Shown here: in pieces, positions 1 through 7,079 of the stretch
How the letters are laid out: every line of letters starts with the position of its first letter
Numbering within the stretch: position 1 is the first letter of the stretch
Origin: an uncultured Caulobacterales bacterium
Lineage (GTDB): Bacteria > Pseudomonadota > Alphaproteobacteria > Caulobacterales > Caulobacteraceae
Assembly: GCA_903903715.1 (NCBI GenBank)
Contig: CAIUZX010000417.1
Span: 1-18,635 of the forward strand
Length of the DNA: 18,635 bases
Direction: 5' to 3'
Position numbers and translations under genes: made by a program
Notes under the pieces: model-generated
Database searches by the model: none
What the model saw: only the letters and a program-made list of their open reading frames with translations
What the model was told of the DNA's origin: nothing

Positions 1-355
1 AGGCTTCGGTCAAGGTAGCGATGCCGGAGAGGCGCCCCAGCAGATTGAGCGCGGTGCGCTCGGCGCTCAGCAGCGCGCGGGCGTTGGACCTGACCTTCGC
101 CAGCACGGCGCCGGGCTCCAGCCGCGCCCCATCCTCGACCACCGCCTCGAACACCGCGCCCGGATCCAGGGCGTGAACCGCCAGACGCGCGCAGGCGAGG
201 CCCGACGCACGCCCCGGCTTTCGCGCCACAAAGGCGGCGGACAGGGTGGCGTCGTGAGGCAGGAGCGACGCCGTCAGGTCGCCGCCCCGGCCGAGATCCT
301 CGAGCAGCGCCGCCTCGACAATCGGGCGGATCATCACGTCTGGAAGTGTCAGCAT
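1..355 (-). CDS. nadC: Nicotinate-nucleotide pyrophosphorylase (quinolinate phosphoribosyltransferase), C-terminus missing
   Basis: Third step of de novo NAD synthesis: quinolinate plus PRPP gives nicotinate mononucleotide, in the cytosol. About 118 N-terminal residues are visible, starting MLTLPDVMIRPIVEAALLED and containing LGRGGDLT, LEPGAVLAKV, ALLSAERTALNLLGRLSG and IATLT. These are the typical NadC N-terminal domain and the start of the barrel (the AERTALN segment). The window edge removes the rest, about 160 residues going by the family's usual length. The ATG at 355 lies inside the end of nadB, a 7-bp overlap that suggests translational coupling in a nadA-nadB-nadC operon. The family call rests on recognisable motifs and on the neighbouring genes. 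Confidence 0.93.
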   Translation of the reverse strand, partial: MLTLPDVMIRPIVEAALLEDLGRGGDLTASLLPHDATLSAAFVARKPGRASGLACARLAVHALDPGAVFEAVVEDGARLEPGAVLAKVRSNARALLSAERTALNLLGRLSGIATLTEA

Positions 356-1881
356 GGGGTTCCTTGCTGCTCTGGCGTCGCGACGCGCGCGACCTGCCGA
401 CTGTGCCGCGCCACGGGCGCCAGGTTCGGAAAGTCGGTGCGATAATGGGCGCCGCGGCTCTCCTCGCGGTCCAGCGCACCCTGCAGGATGAGCCGCGCCG
501 TCGTCAGGGTGGGCGCCTCGCCATGGACCCTGGCCAGCGCCTCCACCTCTCGCAGGGCGGCGGCAAGGCCCTGGCCGTTCCGCTCCACCCCCGCTTCCCG
601 GCTCATCAGTTGGCGCAGGGCCTGAAAAGCGGGCGCAGGCAAGTCGGGCGCAGGCTCTGCATCGACGAAGGACCGCGACGACCCGATATCCGCCGCAGCG
701 GCGCGCCCTGCCCGTTCACCGAACACAGCCGCCTCAAGCAACGAGTTGGAGGCGAGGCGGTTGGCGCCGTGCACGCCGGTCGAGGCGCACTCTCCGGCCG
801 CGAAGAGACCCTTCAGCGACGTGCGCCCGTCCGCATCGGTCTCCACCCCGCCCATGTGGTAGTGGGCGGCGGGGGCGACCGGAATGGGATCGATCCTGGG
901 GTCCAGCCCTTGCGCAGCGCAGGCGGCGAAGATGCCGGGGAAATGGTGGGGAAAGGCCTCGCCCACCGCTGTCCGGCAGTCGAGAAAGGCGCCGCCGCCG
1001 GTGCGTCGTTGCCGATGAATGGCGCGGGCGACGATGTCGCGGGGGGCAAGCTCCGCCCGCGGGTCGAGATCGCTCATGAACGGTCGCCCGTTCCGGTCGA
1101 TCAGCTTGGCCCCCTCCCCGCGCAGGGCCTCCGACGCCAGCGGCGCGGGGTCGATCCCAAAGTCCATGGCGGTCGGGTGGAACTGCACGAACTCGGCGTC
1201 GATGATCGCCGCACCCGCCTGCGCCGCGAGGCCGAGCCCCTCCCCGCAGACTTCCTTGGGTGTCGTTGTCTCGGCGTAGAGCCCGCCGACGCCCCCCGTG
1301 GCCAGCACCACGGCGCGGGCGAGGACGAGGGTCACGCCGTCTTCCCGCTCCACCAGCGCGCCGACCACCGCGCCGCGGTCATCCTGCACCAGTCGCCGGG
1401 CCCTCGCGTTCGACCATATCGTGACGCCCTTCGCAGCGCGCACGGCGGCGATCATGGCGTCGGTGATGGCCCTGCCCGCCTGATCGCCCTTGACCCTGGC
1501 CACCCGCGCCCGGCTGTGCGCCGCCTCGAGGCTCTGGGTCAGACGGCCCGCCGCGTCATGGTCGAACGGCGCGCCGCAGGCGATCAGCCGCGCCACGGCT
1601 TCAGGTCCTTCGGAGGTCAAAAGCGCCGCGCGCTCCGGATCGACAAGGCCTGCCCCCGCCGCCACCGTGTCGGCCGCATGCAGCGCCGGCGTGTCGTCCG
1701 CCGCCATCGCCACAGCGACGCCGCCCTGCGCCCAGGCGGAGGAACACCCCTCCCCCAGCGCCGCGGCGCTGACCAGCAGCACCTTCGACGGCTGAGCGGC
1801 GAGCGTCGCCGACAGTCCGGCGAGGCCTGCGCCCAGGACGAGCACGCCGTCCAGCTTCAGGATCGGAAATGGAGCGGTCAT
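349..1881 (-). CDS. nadB: L-aspartate oxidase
   Basis: FAD-dependent oxidation of L-aspartate to iminoaspartate, the substrate that NadA condenses with dihydroxyacetone phosphate. The 510-aa protein has the dinucleotide-binding GAGLAG at residues 17-22. It also has the substrate and FAD motifs typical of the fumarate reductase/aspartate oxidase family: SSAWAQGG, VLATGGVGGLY, FHPTAMDFG, ALRGEGAKL, HYHMGGV, and LFAAGECASTGVHGANRLASNSLLEA read in two parts. A C-terminal helical domain follows, ending in the conserved RGAHYRTDFP. AGGA lies 9 nt before the ATG. It follows nadA by 25 bp and overlaps nadC by 7 bp, so it is the middle gene of a three-gene NAD operon. Length is slightly below the usual 520-540 residues, with no gap in key motifs. 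Confidence 0.96.
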   Translation of the reverse strand: MTAPFPILKLDGVLVLGAGLAGLSATLAAQPSKVLLVSAAALGEGCSSAWAQGGVAVAMAADDTPALHAADTVAAGAGLVDPERAALLTSEGPEAVARLIACGAPFDHDAAGRLTQSLEAAHSRARVARVKGDQAGRAITDAMIAAVRAAKGVTIWSNARARRLVQDDRGAVVGALVEREDGVTLVLARAVVLATGGVGGLYAETTTPKEVCGEGLGLAAQAGAAIIDAEFVQFHPTAMDFGIDPAPLASEALRGEGAKLIDRNGRPFMSDLDPRAELAPRDIVARAIHRQRRTGGGAFLDCRTAVGEAFPHHFPGIFAACAAQGLDPRIDPIPVAPAAHYHMGGVETDADGRTSLKGLFAAGECASTGVHGANRLASNSLLEAAVFGERAGRAAAADIGSSRSFVDAEPAPDLPAPAFQALRQLMSREAGVERNGQGLAAALREVEALARVHGEAPTLTTARLILQGALDREESRGAHYRTDFPNLAPVARHSRQVARVATPEQQGTPC

Positions 1882-1906
1882 GGGTGATCCTGTCGCCTGA
1901 GGCGGC

Positions 1907-3025
1907 TCAGATCAGTTCCACATCCACGTGGTGACGCGCCTTGACGAGGTCGTAGCGGGCCGGGATGGCCGGCGGCGGCAGATCGATCATCCGCTGCACG
2001 GCGGCGCGCGCGCGCGCGCTGATCGCCGGATCGACGGTCACCTCGAACTGGTCATGCAGCAGGGCGTCATAGATGTTCTGCAGCGTGATCCGCTTCATGT
2101 GCGGGCAAAGGTTGCAGGGCCGCACGAACTCGGTGTCGACCGCGTCGACGGCCACATTGTCGGCCATCGAGCACTCGGTGATCAGCACCACCTGCTTGGG
2201 CTTACGCGACATGACGTAGTCGGTCATGGCGGCGGTCGATCCGGTGAAGTCGCTCGCCTCGATCACGTCGGTCGGGCACTCGGGGTGAGCCAGGATCTCC
2301 GCCCCCGGATAGGCGGCGCGCAGCTCGCGGATGTCCTCGCCGGAGAAGCGCTCGTGCACTTCGCAGCGGCCCTTCCAGGAGATGATGCCGACATCGGTCT
2401 GGCGGGCGACATTGCGGGCGAGGAACTCGTCGGGGATCAGGATCACCTTGCTCACGCCCCAGGCCTTGGCCGCCTGCTCCACCACCTGCACGGCGTTGGC
2501 GGAGGTGCAGCAGATGTCGGTCTCGGCCTTCACCTCGGCGCTGGTGTTCACATAGGTGATGACCGGCAGGCCCGGGTGGCGCGCCTTGATCAGGCGCACA
2601 TCGGCGGCGGTGATGGAGGCGGCGAGGCTGCAGCCCGCCTGAAGATCGGGGATCAGCACGGTCTTGTCCGGGCAGAGGATCTTCGAGGTCTCGGCCATGA
2701 AGTGCACGCCCGCCTGGACGATGATCTTCGCGTCGCTACGCGCGGCTTCCCGCGCCAGACCAAGGCTGTCGCCGACGAAGTCGCCGACGCCGTGGAAGAT
2801 GTCCGGCGTCATGTAGTTGTGCGCCAGGATGACGGCGTTCTTCTGCCGCTTCAGCCGGTTGATCTTCGAGATCAGCGGCGCGTTCAGACGCCACTCCAGC
2901 GGCGTGACCTTGGACTTCAGCTTATCCCAGATGGCCGCCGTGTCCGCCTCGACCTCGGGCGTGAAGGCGAACGCCGCTGCATCGTGAGCGCGATCTGAAA
3001 CCACTTCAGCGAAGCCGTCGTGCAT
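1907..3025 (-). CDS. nadA: Quinolinate synthase A
   Basis: 4Fe-4S enzyme that condenses iminoaspartate with dihydroxyacetone phosphate to quinolinate; first gene of the nadABC operon. The 372-aa protein has the expected repeated-fold motifs: VILAHNYMTPDIF (65-77), GDSLGLAREA, GVHFMAETSKIL, PDLQAGCSLA, YVNTSAEVKAETDICCTSANA, ILAHPECP, TECSMADN and CNLCPHMKRITL. The likely cluster cysteines are C132, C221 and C307. The reading frame stays open to 3130, but I chose the ATG at 3025. It is preceded by AAGGAGA 5 nt upstream, the family similarity begins after it, and the extra upstream codons run through the operator/promoter region. An alternating GC run of 16 nt (2004-2019) encodes part of its C-terminal SARARAA. 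Confidence 0.95.
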   Translation of the reverse strand: MHDGFAEVVSDRAHDAAAFAFTPEVEADTAAIWDKLKSKVTPLEWRLNAPLISKINRLKRQKNAVILAHNYMTPDIFHGVGDFVGDSLGLAREAARSDAKIIVQAGVHFMAETSKILCPDKTVLIPDLQAGCSLAASITAADVRLIKARHPGLPVITYVNTSAEVKAETDICCTSANAVQVVEQAAKAWGVSKVILIPDEFLARNVARQTDVGIISWKGRCEVHERFSGEDIRELRAAYPGAEILAHPECPTDVIEASDFTGSTAAMTDYVMSRKPKQVVLITECSMADNVAVDAVDTEFVRPCNLCPHMKRITLQNIYDALLHDQFEVTVDPAISARARAAVQRMIDLPPPAIPARYDLVKARHHVDVELI

Positions 3026-3035
3026 GGCCGTCTCC

Positions 3036-3056
3036 TTATGCTCACATTGAGCATTA
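3036..3056. promoter_or_regulatory. Operator-like inverted repeat proximal to nadA
   Basis: Arms TTATGCTCA (3036-3044) and TGAGCATTA (3048-3056) are separated by CAT; 8 of 9 positions are complementary. On the minus strand it overlaps a perfect TATAAT (3058-3053) and the nadA Shine-Dalgarno AAGGAGA (3037-3031). A bound protein would therefore block both the promoter and translation initiation. It shares sequence and geometry with the repeat at 3112-3132. A NAD-responsive repressor, NadQ or NrtR type, is a reasonable guess, but no regulator gene is in the window. Confidence 0.72.
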
Positions 3057-3058
3057 TA
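3053..3058 (-). promoter_or_regulatory. Candidate -10 element of nadA
   Basis: A perfect TATAAT on the minus strand, 27 nt before the nadA ATG, which would give a leader of only about 20 nt. No convincing -35 hexamer is seen 16-18 nt upstream (the bases there read around CGCAGG). Either the promoter relies on other contacts or this is part of the operator only. Confidence 0.4.
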
Positions 3059-3111
3059 AGAACCCAGAAACACCGCCTGCGAGGGATGAGGACGCCGGGC
3101 GGTGGAGGGGA

Positions 3112-3132
3112 TTATGCTACAAGTGAGCATAA
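3112..3132. promoter_or_regulatory. Second, distal operator-like inverted repeat upstream of nadA
   Basis: Arms TTATGCTAC (3112-3120) and TGAGCATAA (3124-3132) are separated by AAG; 7 of 9 positions are complementary. It has the same 9-3-9 layout and consensus as the repeat at 3036-3056, with centres 76 bp apart, about seven helical turns. On the minus strand it also overlaps a -10-like CATAAT (3116-3111). Two matching sites in one short gap make a specific regulator of nadABC likely. Confidence 0.68.
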
Positions 3133-3176
3133 CCTGAATGTCATATAAACCCTGGCGCCCGTGGGGGCAAGTGCGA

Positions 3177-3212
3177 AGGGGCGTCTTTTTCCCCTGACAG
3201 CCGATACCGGCT
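3177..3212 (-). terminator. Weak terminator-like hairpins after trxB
   Basis: Just downstream of the trxB stop, in minus-strand order, lie AGCCG-GTAT-CGGCT (3212-3199) and then AGGGG-N9-CCCCT (3195-3177). Both stems are only 5 bp and neither is followed by a T-run on the minus strand, so termination is uncertain and trxB could read into nadA. Confidence 0.25.
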
Positions 3213-3217
3213 TACGA

Positions 3218-4228
3218 TCAGGCCGCCGATACCTGCAGCTTTTCAGTCTCTTGCGCGGAATTGTGATCTTTTTGGTGGAGGAAGCGCGCAGCGTCCAAAG
3301 CCGCCATACACCCCTGCCCCGCCGCGGTCACGGCCTGGCGATAGACCTCGTCCGTCACGTCGCCCGCCGCGAACACGCCTGGACGGGAGGTCTGCACCGT
3401 CCCCGCCTTCACCTTGATATAGCCGGACTTGGACATGCGGAGCTGCCCCTTGAACACCTCGGAGGACGGCGCGTGGCCAATGGCGACGAAGAGGCCGTCG
3501 ATCTTCAGGTCGTCGATGGCGCCCGTCTGCAGGTTGCGCACCCGCACCCCCTGCACGCCGACGGGGTTGAAGGCGCCCTCCGGGACGGTCATGTCGCCCA
3601 GCACCTCGTCCACGGCCGAGTTCCACACGATGCTGATCTTCGGGTGAGCGAACAGGCGCTCCTGCAGGATGCGTTCGGCGCGCAACTCGTCCCGCCGGTG
3701 GATCAACGTGACGTCCGAGGCGAGACCGGCGAGGTAGAGGGCCTCCTCCACCGCCGTATTGCCGCCGCCGACCACCGCGACCGACTTGCCGCGGAAGAAG
3801 AAACCGTCGCAGGTCGCGCAGGCCGAGACGCCGAGATTCTTGAACGTCGTTTCCGACGGCAGGCCCAGCCAACGCGCCTGCGCGCCGGTGGCGATGATCA
3901 CGCTCTCCGCCAGCACCGTCTCGCCGGACGCAAGGGTCAGGCGGAACGGCTCTTCGGCGAAATCGACGGCGTCGACCGTGTCGTCGATGAACGCGGTTCC
4001 GACATGCGCGGCCTGGGCGCGCATCTGGTCCATCAGCCAGGGGCCCTGAATGGTCTCCGCAAAGCCTGGATAGTTCTCGACATCCGTCGTGATGGTCAGC
4101 TGACCGCCCGTGGCGGGCCCCGAGATCAGGACGGGCTTCAGCATCGCGCGGGCCGAATAGATCGCAGCGGAATAGCCGGCGGGCCCGGAGCCGATGATGG
4201 CGAGACGAACGTGACGGACGGCGGACAT
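3218..4228 (-). CDS. trxB: Thioredoxin-disulfide reductase
   Basis: NADPH- and FAD-dependent reduction of thioredoxin in the cytosol. The 336-aa protein has the FAD-binding GSGPAG at 13-18, TGGQL and TTDVENYPGF, IIATGAQARWLGLPSE, the redox-active CATC at 137-140, the NADPH-binding VVGGGNTAVEEA at about 152-163, HRRDELRAE, FVAIGHAPSS, and the C-terminal FAD motif GVFAAGDVTDEVYRQAVTAAGQG. Length and motif order match low-molecular-weight TrxB. The start is an ATG with AAGGA upstream on the minus strand. The gene begins a minus-strand block in front of nadA, separated from it by 192 bp holding the nad operators. An inverted repeat overlaps its ribosome binding site (4236-4268). Confidence 0.96.
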   Translation of the reverse strand: MSAVRHVRLAIIGSGPAGYSAAIYSARAMLKPVLISGPATGGQLTITTDVENYPGFAETIQGPWLMDQMRAQAAHVGTAFIDDTVDAVDFAEEPFRLTLASGETVLAESVIIATGAQARWLGLPSETTFKNLGVSACATCDGFFFRGKSVAVVGGGNTAVEEALYLAGLASDVTLIHRRDELRAERILQERLFAHPKISIVWNSAVDEVLGDMTVPEGAFNPVGVQGVRVRNLQTGAIDDLKIDGLFVAIGHAPSSEVFKGQLRMSKSGYIKVKAGTVQTSRPGVFAAGDVTDEVYRQAVTAAGQGCMAALDAARFLHQKDHNSAQETEKLQVSAA

Positions 4229-4235
4229 GGAGAAG

Positions 4236-4268
4236 CATCCTTAACTGATCAGGCTGTTATTTAGGATG
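4236..4268. promoter_or_regulatory. Inverted repeat covering the trxB ribosome binding site
   Basis: Arms CATCCTTAA (4236-4244) and TTTAGGATG (4260-4268) match at 8 of 9 positions across a 15-nt spacer that itself contains the palindrome CTGATCAG (4245-4252). In the trxB mRNA the 3' arm contains the Shine-Dalgarno AAGGA, so folding would mask it. Alternatively it is a protein-binding operator. No factor can be named. Confidence 0.4.
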
Positions 4269-4321
4269 GATTCTCGCCGTATGCGACCCGGGAAGCTGTC
4301 GATCAGGACTCGCGTGAACGG

Positions 4322-4357
4322 CGCTACCATTGCTTCAAATTCGTGACGCTGGTAGCG
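4322..4357. repeat. Inverted repeat upstream of the DUF4282 gene
   Basis: Perfect 8-bp arms CGCTACCA (4322-4329) and TGGTAGCG (4350-4357) with a 20-nt spacer, ending 32 bp before the ATG at 4390. It lies in the 161-bp divergent promoter region shared with trxB and could be a leader hairpin or an operator. Confidence 0.4.
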
Positions 4358-4389
4358 AGGGCGCTCAAGACCGGGACGTTGATCGCGAT

Positions 4390-4818
4390 ATGACTGAGAT
4401 CCAAGACCCGCCCTCGGATAACCAGGCTCATCCTTTGCAGGATCTGCTGACCTTCGAACGCGCCCTGACACAGCCTGTCACGATCCTGATCTACTGGGCG
4501 GGCCTCGCCATGATCGGGATGGTGGGCTTCGCGGCGGTGGGCGTCGCCGTCGGCGTGGCGCTTCGCGGCGCGGGCTTCGAAGTCTTGCTGGCCCTGCCGG
4601 CCTTTGTCTTCGGCGCACTGCTGGTCTTTGTCCTCGCGCTGCTGTGGCGCGGCGCAACCGAGTTCTACGTCGCCGTCTTCAAGATCGCCGATGAGCTGAA
4701 AGCTGTTCGCGAACGCCTTGACGTTCTGATCGCGCAGGACACGCAACCCTCGGATCACGCTGTAAAAATAGAGGATGAGCCAATCTCTGCGGCTCAACGC
4801 CGGACCGGAAAGTCGTAA
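4390..4818 (+). CDS. DUF4282-type small membrane protein
   Basis: A 142-aa protein with two predicted membrane helices, about residues 31-59 (TILIYWAGLAMIGMVGF onward) and 64-86 (EVLLALPAFVFGALLVFVLA). A conserved-looking LTFERALTQPVT precedes the first helix, and an amphipathic segment, RGATEFYVAVFKIADELKAV, follows the second. This layout matches the DUF4282 family, whose function is unknown. The ATG at 4390 was preferred over the ATG at 4330: the 20 extra residues are charged and precede the family-like region. There is no strong Shine-Dalgarno at either. Its 3' end overlaps the end of convergent selO by 25 bp. The hydrophilic C-terminal tail of about 30 residues is probably cytosolic. Confidence 0.8.
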   Translation: MTEIQDPPSDNQAHPLQDLLTFERALTQPVTILIYWAGLAMIGMVGFAAVGVAVGVALRGAGFEVLLALPAFVFGALLVFVLALLWRGATEFYVAVFKIADELKAVRERLDVLIAQDTQPSDHAVKIEDEPISAAQRRTGKS

Positions 4819-6224
4819 GCGCGTCTGGCGTTATCGATCGCTTCGAGTTTGAGCTGAAACGCCGTCCAGTCGTCCCGCTCGGCGATGTCCTGCCAGACCC
4901 CCTCAATCGCAGGCAGCAGCAGCTCTTCCGGCTCACGCTGTGCAAAGTAGGGTGTGATGAGACGCTCCGGCCGCTCCGCCTCGAACATCGCCAGACGGGC
5001 GCGGAACGCGAGGAACGCCTCCTGATCGTAGAGGGCGCTGCGAGGGCCCGACATGGCGCGCGCCTGCGAGGCGAGACCGCAGAACCAGTCGAAGAAGAAC
5101 GGCTCCCAGCGCAGCGCATCGCCGCCGGTCGCCAACGCCCGGAACGCCGACTGGGCGAGCTCCTGATCCGCCGCCGCGCCGCTGGACATAAGGCCGAGGC
5201 GACGCAGCATCCCCGCGGTCATCGCCTCGCGATACAATGTCGAGAACCGGTTGAGCTGATCGGCGAGCGCCTCGTCCGAACAGATCAGGCTGAGCGCCCC
5301 GGCCAGTTGATTGAGGTTCCAGAACACCGCCTCCGGCTGGCGCCCGAAGGCGTAGAGGCCGTTCTGATCGAAATAGGCCGCGACGAAGTTGGGGTCATTT
5401 CTCGGCAGGAAGCGATACGGCCCGTAGTCGAAGCTTTCCCCGTTGATGTTCATGTTGTCGGTGTTGAGCACGCCGTGGACAAAGCCCGCCAGCATCCAGC
5501 CCGCCGTCAGGACCGCCGTCTGCTCCACCACCCGCCCCAGCAGCGCCGCCGCGGGATCGGCCGCTGCCGCAAGGTCCGGATGATAGACGCCAAGGACGTG
5601 GCGGGTCAGCGCCGTCAGCAGGTCCTTGCGCTCATGGAACGCGTGACGCTGGAAGGTGCCGAAACGGATGGAGCTGTAGGTGCGGCGCACCAGCACGCAG
5701 GCGCGGGTCGGAGACGGCTCGTCCGAGCGCTGCAGCGCCTCCCCGGTCTCGACGAGCGACAAGGTGTCCGACGTCGGCGCGCCAAGAGCTTCGAGCATGG
5801 CCGTCGCCAGCGCCTCGCGCACGCCCCCCTTCAGGGTCAGTCGCCCGTCGCCGCCGCGGCTGTAGGGTGTGCGACCGGACCCCTTGGTCGACAGGTCCGA
5901 GAGCCGGTCGCTCGGCGCCTCGCGTAATTGGGCGAGTAGGAATCCCCGCCCGTCGCCGAGGTCCGGATTATAGGTGCGGAACTGATGCCCGTGATAGCGG
6001 AGCGCCAGCCGTCTTGGCTGCGCCCCCGGCAACGGGTTCAACTGGCCGAAGTGCTCGACCCACTGGGCGTCGTCCAGCCTATCCAGCCCCAGCCGCTCCG
6101 CCACACGCTGATGGCGAAAGCGCAAGGTCAGCTTTGGAAAGTCCGCCGGTCGAACGGCGTCGGCGAACTCTGCGCCCAACTGGTCCAGCGGCTGTTCGGG
6201 CCGGTATCTTTCGGTGACGAGCAT
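4794..6224 (-). CDS. selO: Protein adenylyltransferase SelO (YdiU/UPF0061 family)
   Basis: A pseudokinase-fold enzyme that, in characterised members, transfers AMP from ATP to Ser, Thr or Tyr of target proteins and is linked to oxidative stress. The 476-aa length is close to the bacterial norm. Motifs present are YHGHQF (77-82), LGDGRG (89-94), KGSGRTPYSRGGDGR (114-128) with the nucleotide-contacting residues, REAL, VETGE, and HGVLNTDNMNINGESFDYGPYRF, in which D256, N257 and D266 correspond to the catalytic and metal-binding residues. Like other bacterial forms it has no C-terminal Cys/Sec. It lies 63 bp after the DUF1223 gene and may share its transcript; the 3' end overlaps the convergent DUF4282 gene by 25 bp. 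The Shine-Dalgarno is weak (AGG only). Confidence 0.95.
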   Translation of the reverse strand: MLVTERYRPEQPLDQLGAEFADAVRPADFPKLTLRFRHQRVAERLGLDRLDDAQWVEHFGQLNPLPGAQPRRLALRYHGHQFRTYNPDLGDGRGFLLAQLREAPSDRLSDLSTKGSGRTPYSRGGDGRLTLKGGVREALATAMLEALGAPTSDTLSLVETGEALQRSDEPSPTRACVLVRRTYSSIRFGTFQRHAFHERKDLLTALTRHVLGVYHPDLAAAADPAAALLGRVVEQTAVLTAGWMLAGFVHGVLNTDNMNINGESFDYGPYRFLPRNDPNFVAAYFDQNGLYAFGRQPEAVFWNLNQLAGALSLICSDEALADQLNRFSTLYREAMTAGMLRRLGLMSSGAAADQELAQSAFRALATGGDALRWEPFFFDWFCGLASQARAMSGPRSALYDQEAFLAFRARLAMFEAERPERLITPYFAQREPEELLLPAIEGVWQDIAERDDWTAFQLKLEAIDNARRAYDFPVRR

Positions 6225-6265
6225 GCGCCTAATGTGCCGGGCGAAGGCGTTGTGGCAAGCCCTGT

Positions 6266-6278
6266 CCCCGCAAAGGGG
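6266..6278 (-). terminator. Small GC hairpin between the DUF1223 gene and selO
   Basis: CCCC-GCAAA-GGGG, 10 nt after the DUF1223 stop codon on the minus strand. The stem is 4 bp (5 with a flanking pair) and is not followed by a T-run, so it may be an mRNA-stabilising or attenuating hairpin rather than a true terminator. Confidence 0.25.
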
Positions 6279-6287
6279 CGCAATCCC

Positions 6288-7001
6288 CTAAAGTGTCGCC
6301 GCCGAAAGGATCTGCCCCTTGGCGCTCTGCACCAGAACGGCGGTGGCGAGAGAGCCCTGCGCGGGCGGCAGCAGCAGGCGCAGCGCCTTGCCGTCCCACG
6401 ACCCAAGTCGGACCAGCGACCTTACGACATGCGCATGCGGCAAGGTGCGCCCGGTGTTTTCGCCGCGCTTGACGGGAACCTGGATGACGCCGGGCTCATA
6501 GCGCACGAGCCAGACATCCGTGGGCGCATCGGGCTTCGCCGCGGCGGAGATGGACACGGCGTCGGACGAAACGCGAACCTCAGGGCCGGCGAGCCTCGCC
6601 GTGCGACCGACCAGGGCCTCGATTTCTCCCGTCCCTGCGCCCACCCCGTCGGCGCGACCGTTCACCACCACCTGGGGTGTGAAGACGTTGGAATGGCCAA
6701 GCGTGCGGGCGTAGCGCCACTGACGGTCGGTATAGACGGGGCTGGCGAAGGTGTCCTTCCAGCCGAGCTGGTCCCAGTAGGTCACACCGAAGCTCAGAGC
6801 GAGCACGTCATGACGCGACGCGATCAGCCTGGTCAGATTGTCATTCGCGGGCGGACAGGACGAGCACCCCTGGCTGGTGAACAGCTCCACAACCGCCGTC
6901 GGCTGCGCCGCCGACGCGGCCAAGGGGCCGACCAGCGAAAGCGCGAGCGCGAGGGCGCCTCTGGCGATGGTGAGTGGACGGGAACGTGGGCGAGAGGTCA
7001 T
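6288..7001 (-). CDS. DUF1223 family exported thioredoxin-fold protein
   Basis: A 237-aa protein with an N-terminal signal peptide: an Arg-rich start, then a hydrophobic stretch GALALALSLVGPLAASAA (residues 15-32). It is predicted to act in the periplasm. Directly after it comes the hallmark VVELFTSQGCSSCPPAN, with a CxxC pair at C46/C49. The other DUF1223 motifs follow: ALSFGVTYWDQLGWKDTFASP, YTDRQWRYA, and FTPQVVVNGR, where the cis-Pro-like TPQV sits in the expected thioredoxin-fold place. The family's substrate is unknown; a thiol-redox role is inferred from the CxxC. I chose the ATG at 7001 because the frame's earlier ATG at 7046 adds 15 residues that spoil the signal peptide. It lies 78 bp after the unknown 370-aa gene and 63 bp before selO. 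Confidence 0.9.
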   Translation of the reverse strand: MTSRPRSRPLTIARGALALALSLVGPLAASAAQPTAVVELFTSQGCSSCPPANDNLTRLIASRHDVLALSFGVTYWDQLGWKDTFASPVYTDRQWRYARTLGHSNVFTPQVVVNGRADGVGAGTGEIEALVGRTARLAGPEVRVSSDAVSISAAAKPDAPTDVWLVRYEPGVIQVPVKRGENTGRTLPHAHVVRSLVRLGSWDGKALRLLLPPAQGSLATAVLVQSAKGQILSAATL

Positions 7002-7079
7002 CGGTCGGATCCTGTCAGCGGTCGGCGCCCATGCGCCTTCCCTCACCTATTCGCCGGACACGCGACCCTGGTTACAGCC

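Noticed and set aside
346..1887. 513-codon open frame on the plus strand opposite nadB
   Set aside because: Long antisense frames are expected in GC-rich DNA; the translation is Arg/Gly/His-rich without motifs, while the minus frame is clearly L-aspartate oxidase.
3026..3130. N-terminal extension of nadA to an ATG at 3130
   Set aside because: It runs through the operators and the -10 element; the ATG at 3025 has a good AAGGAGA and fits the family start.
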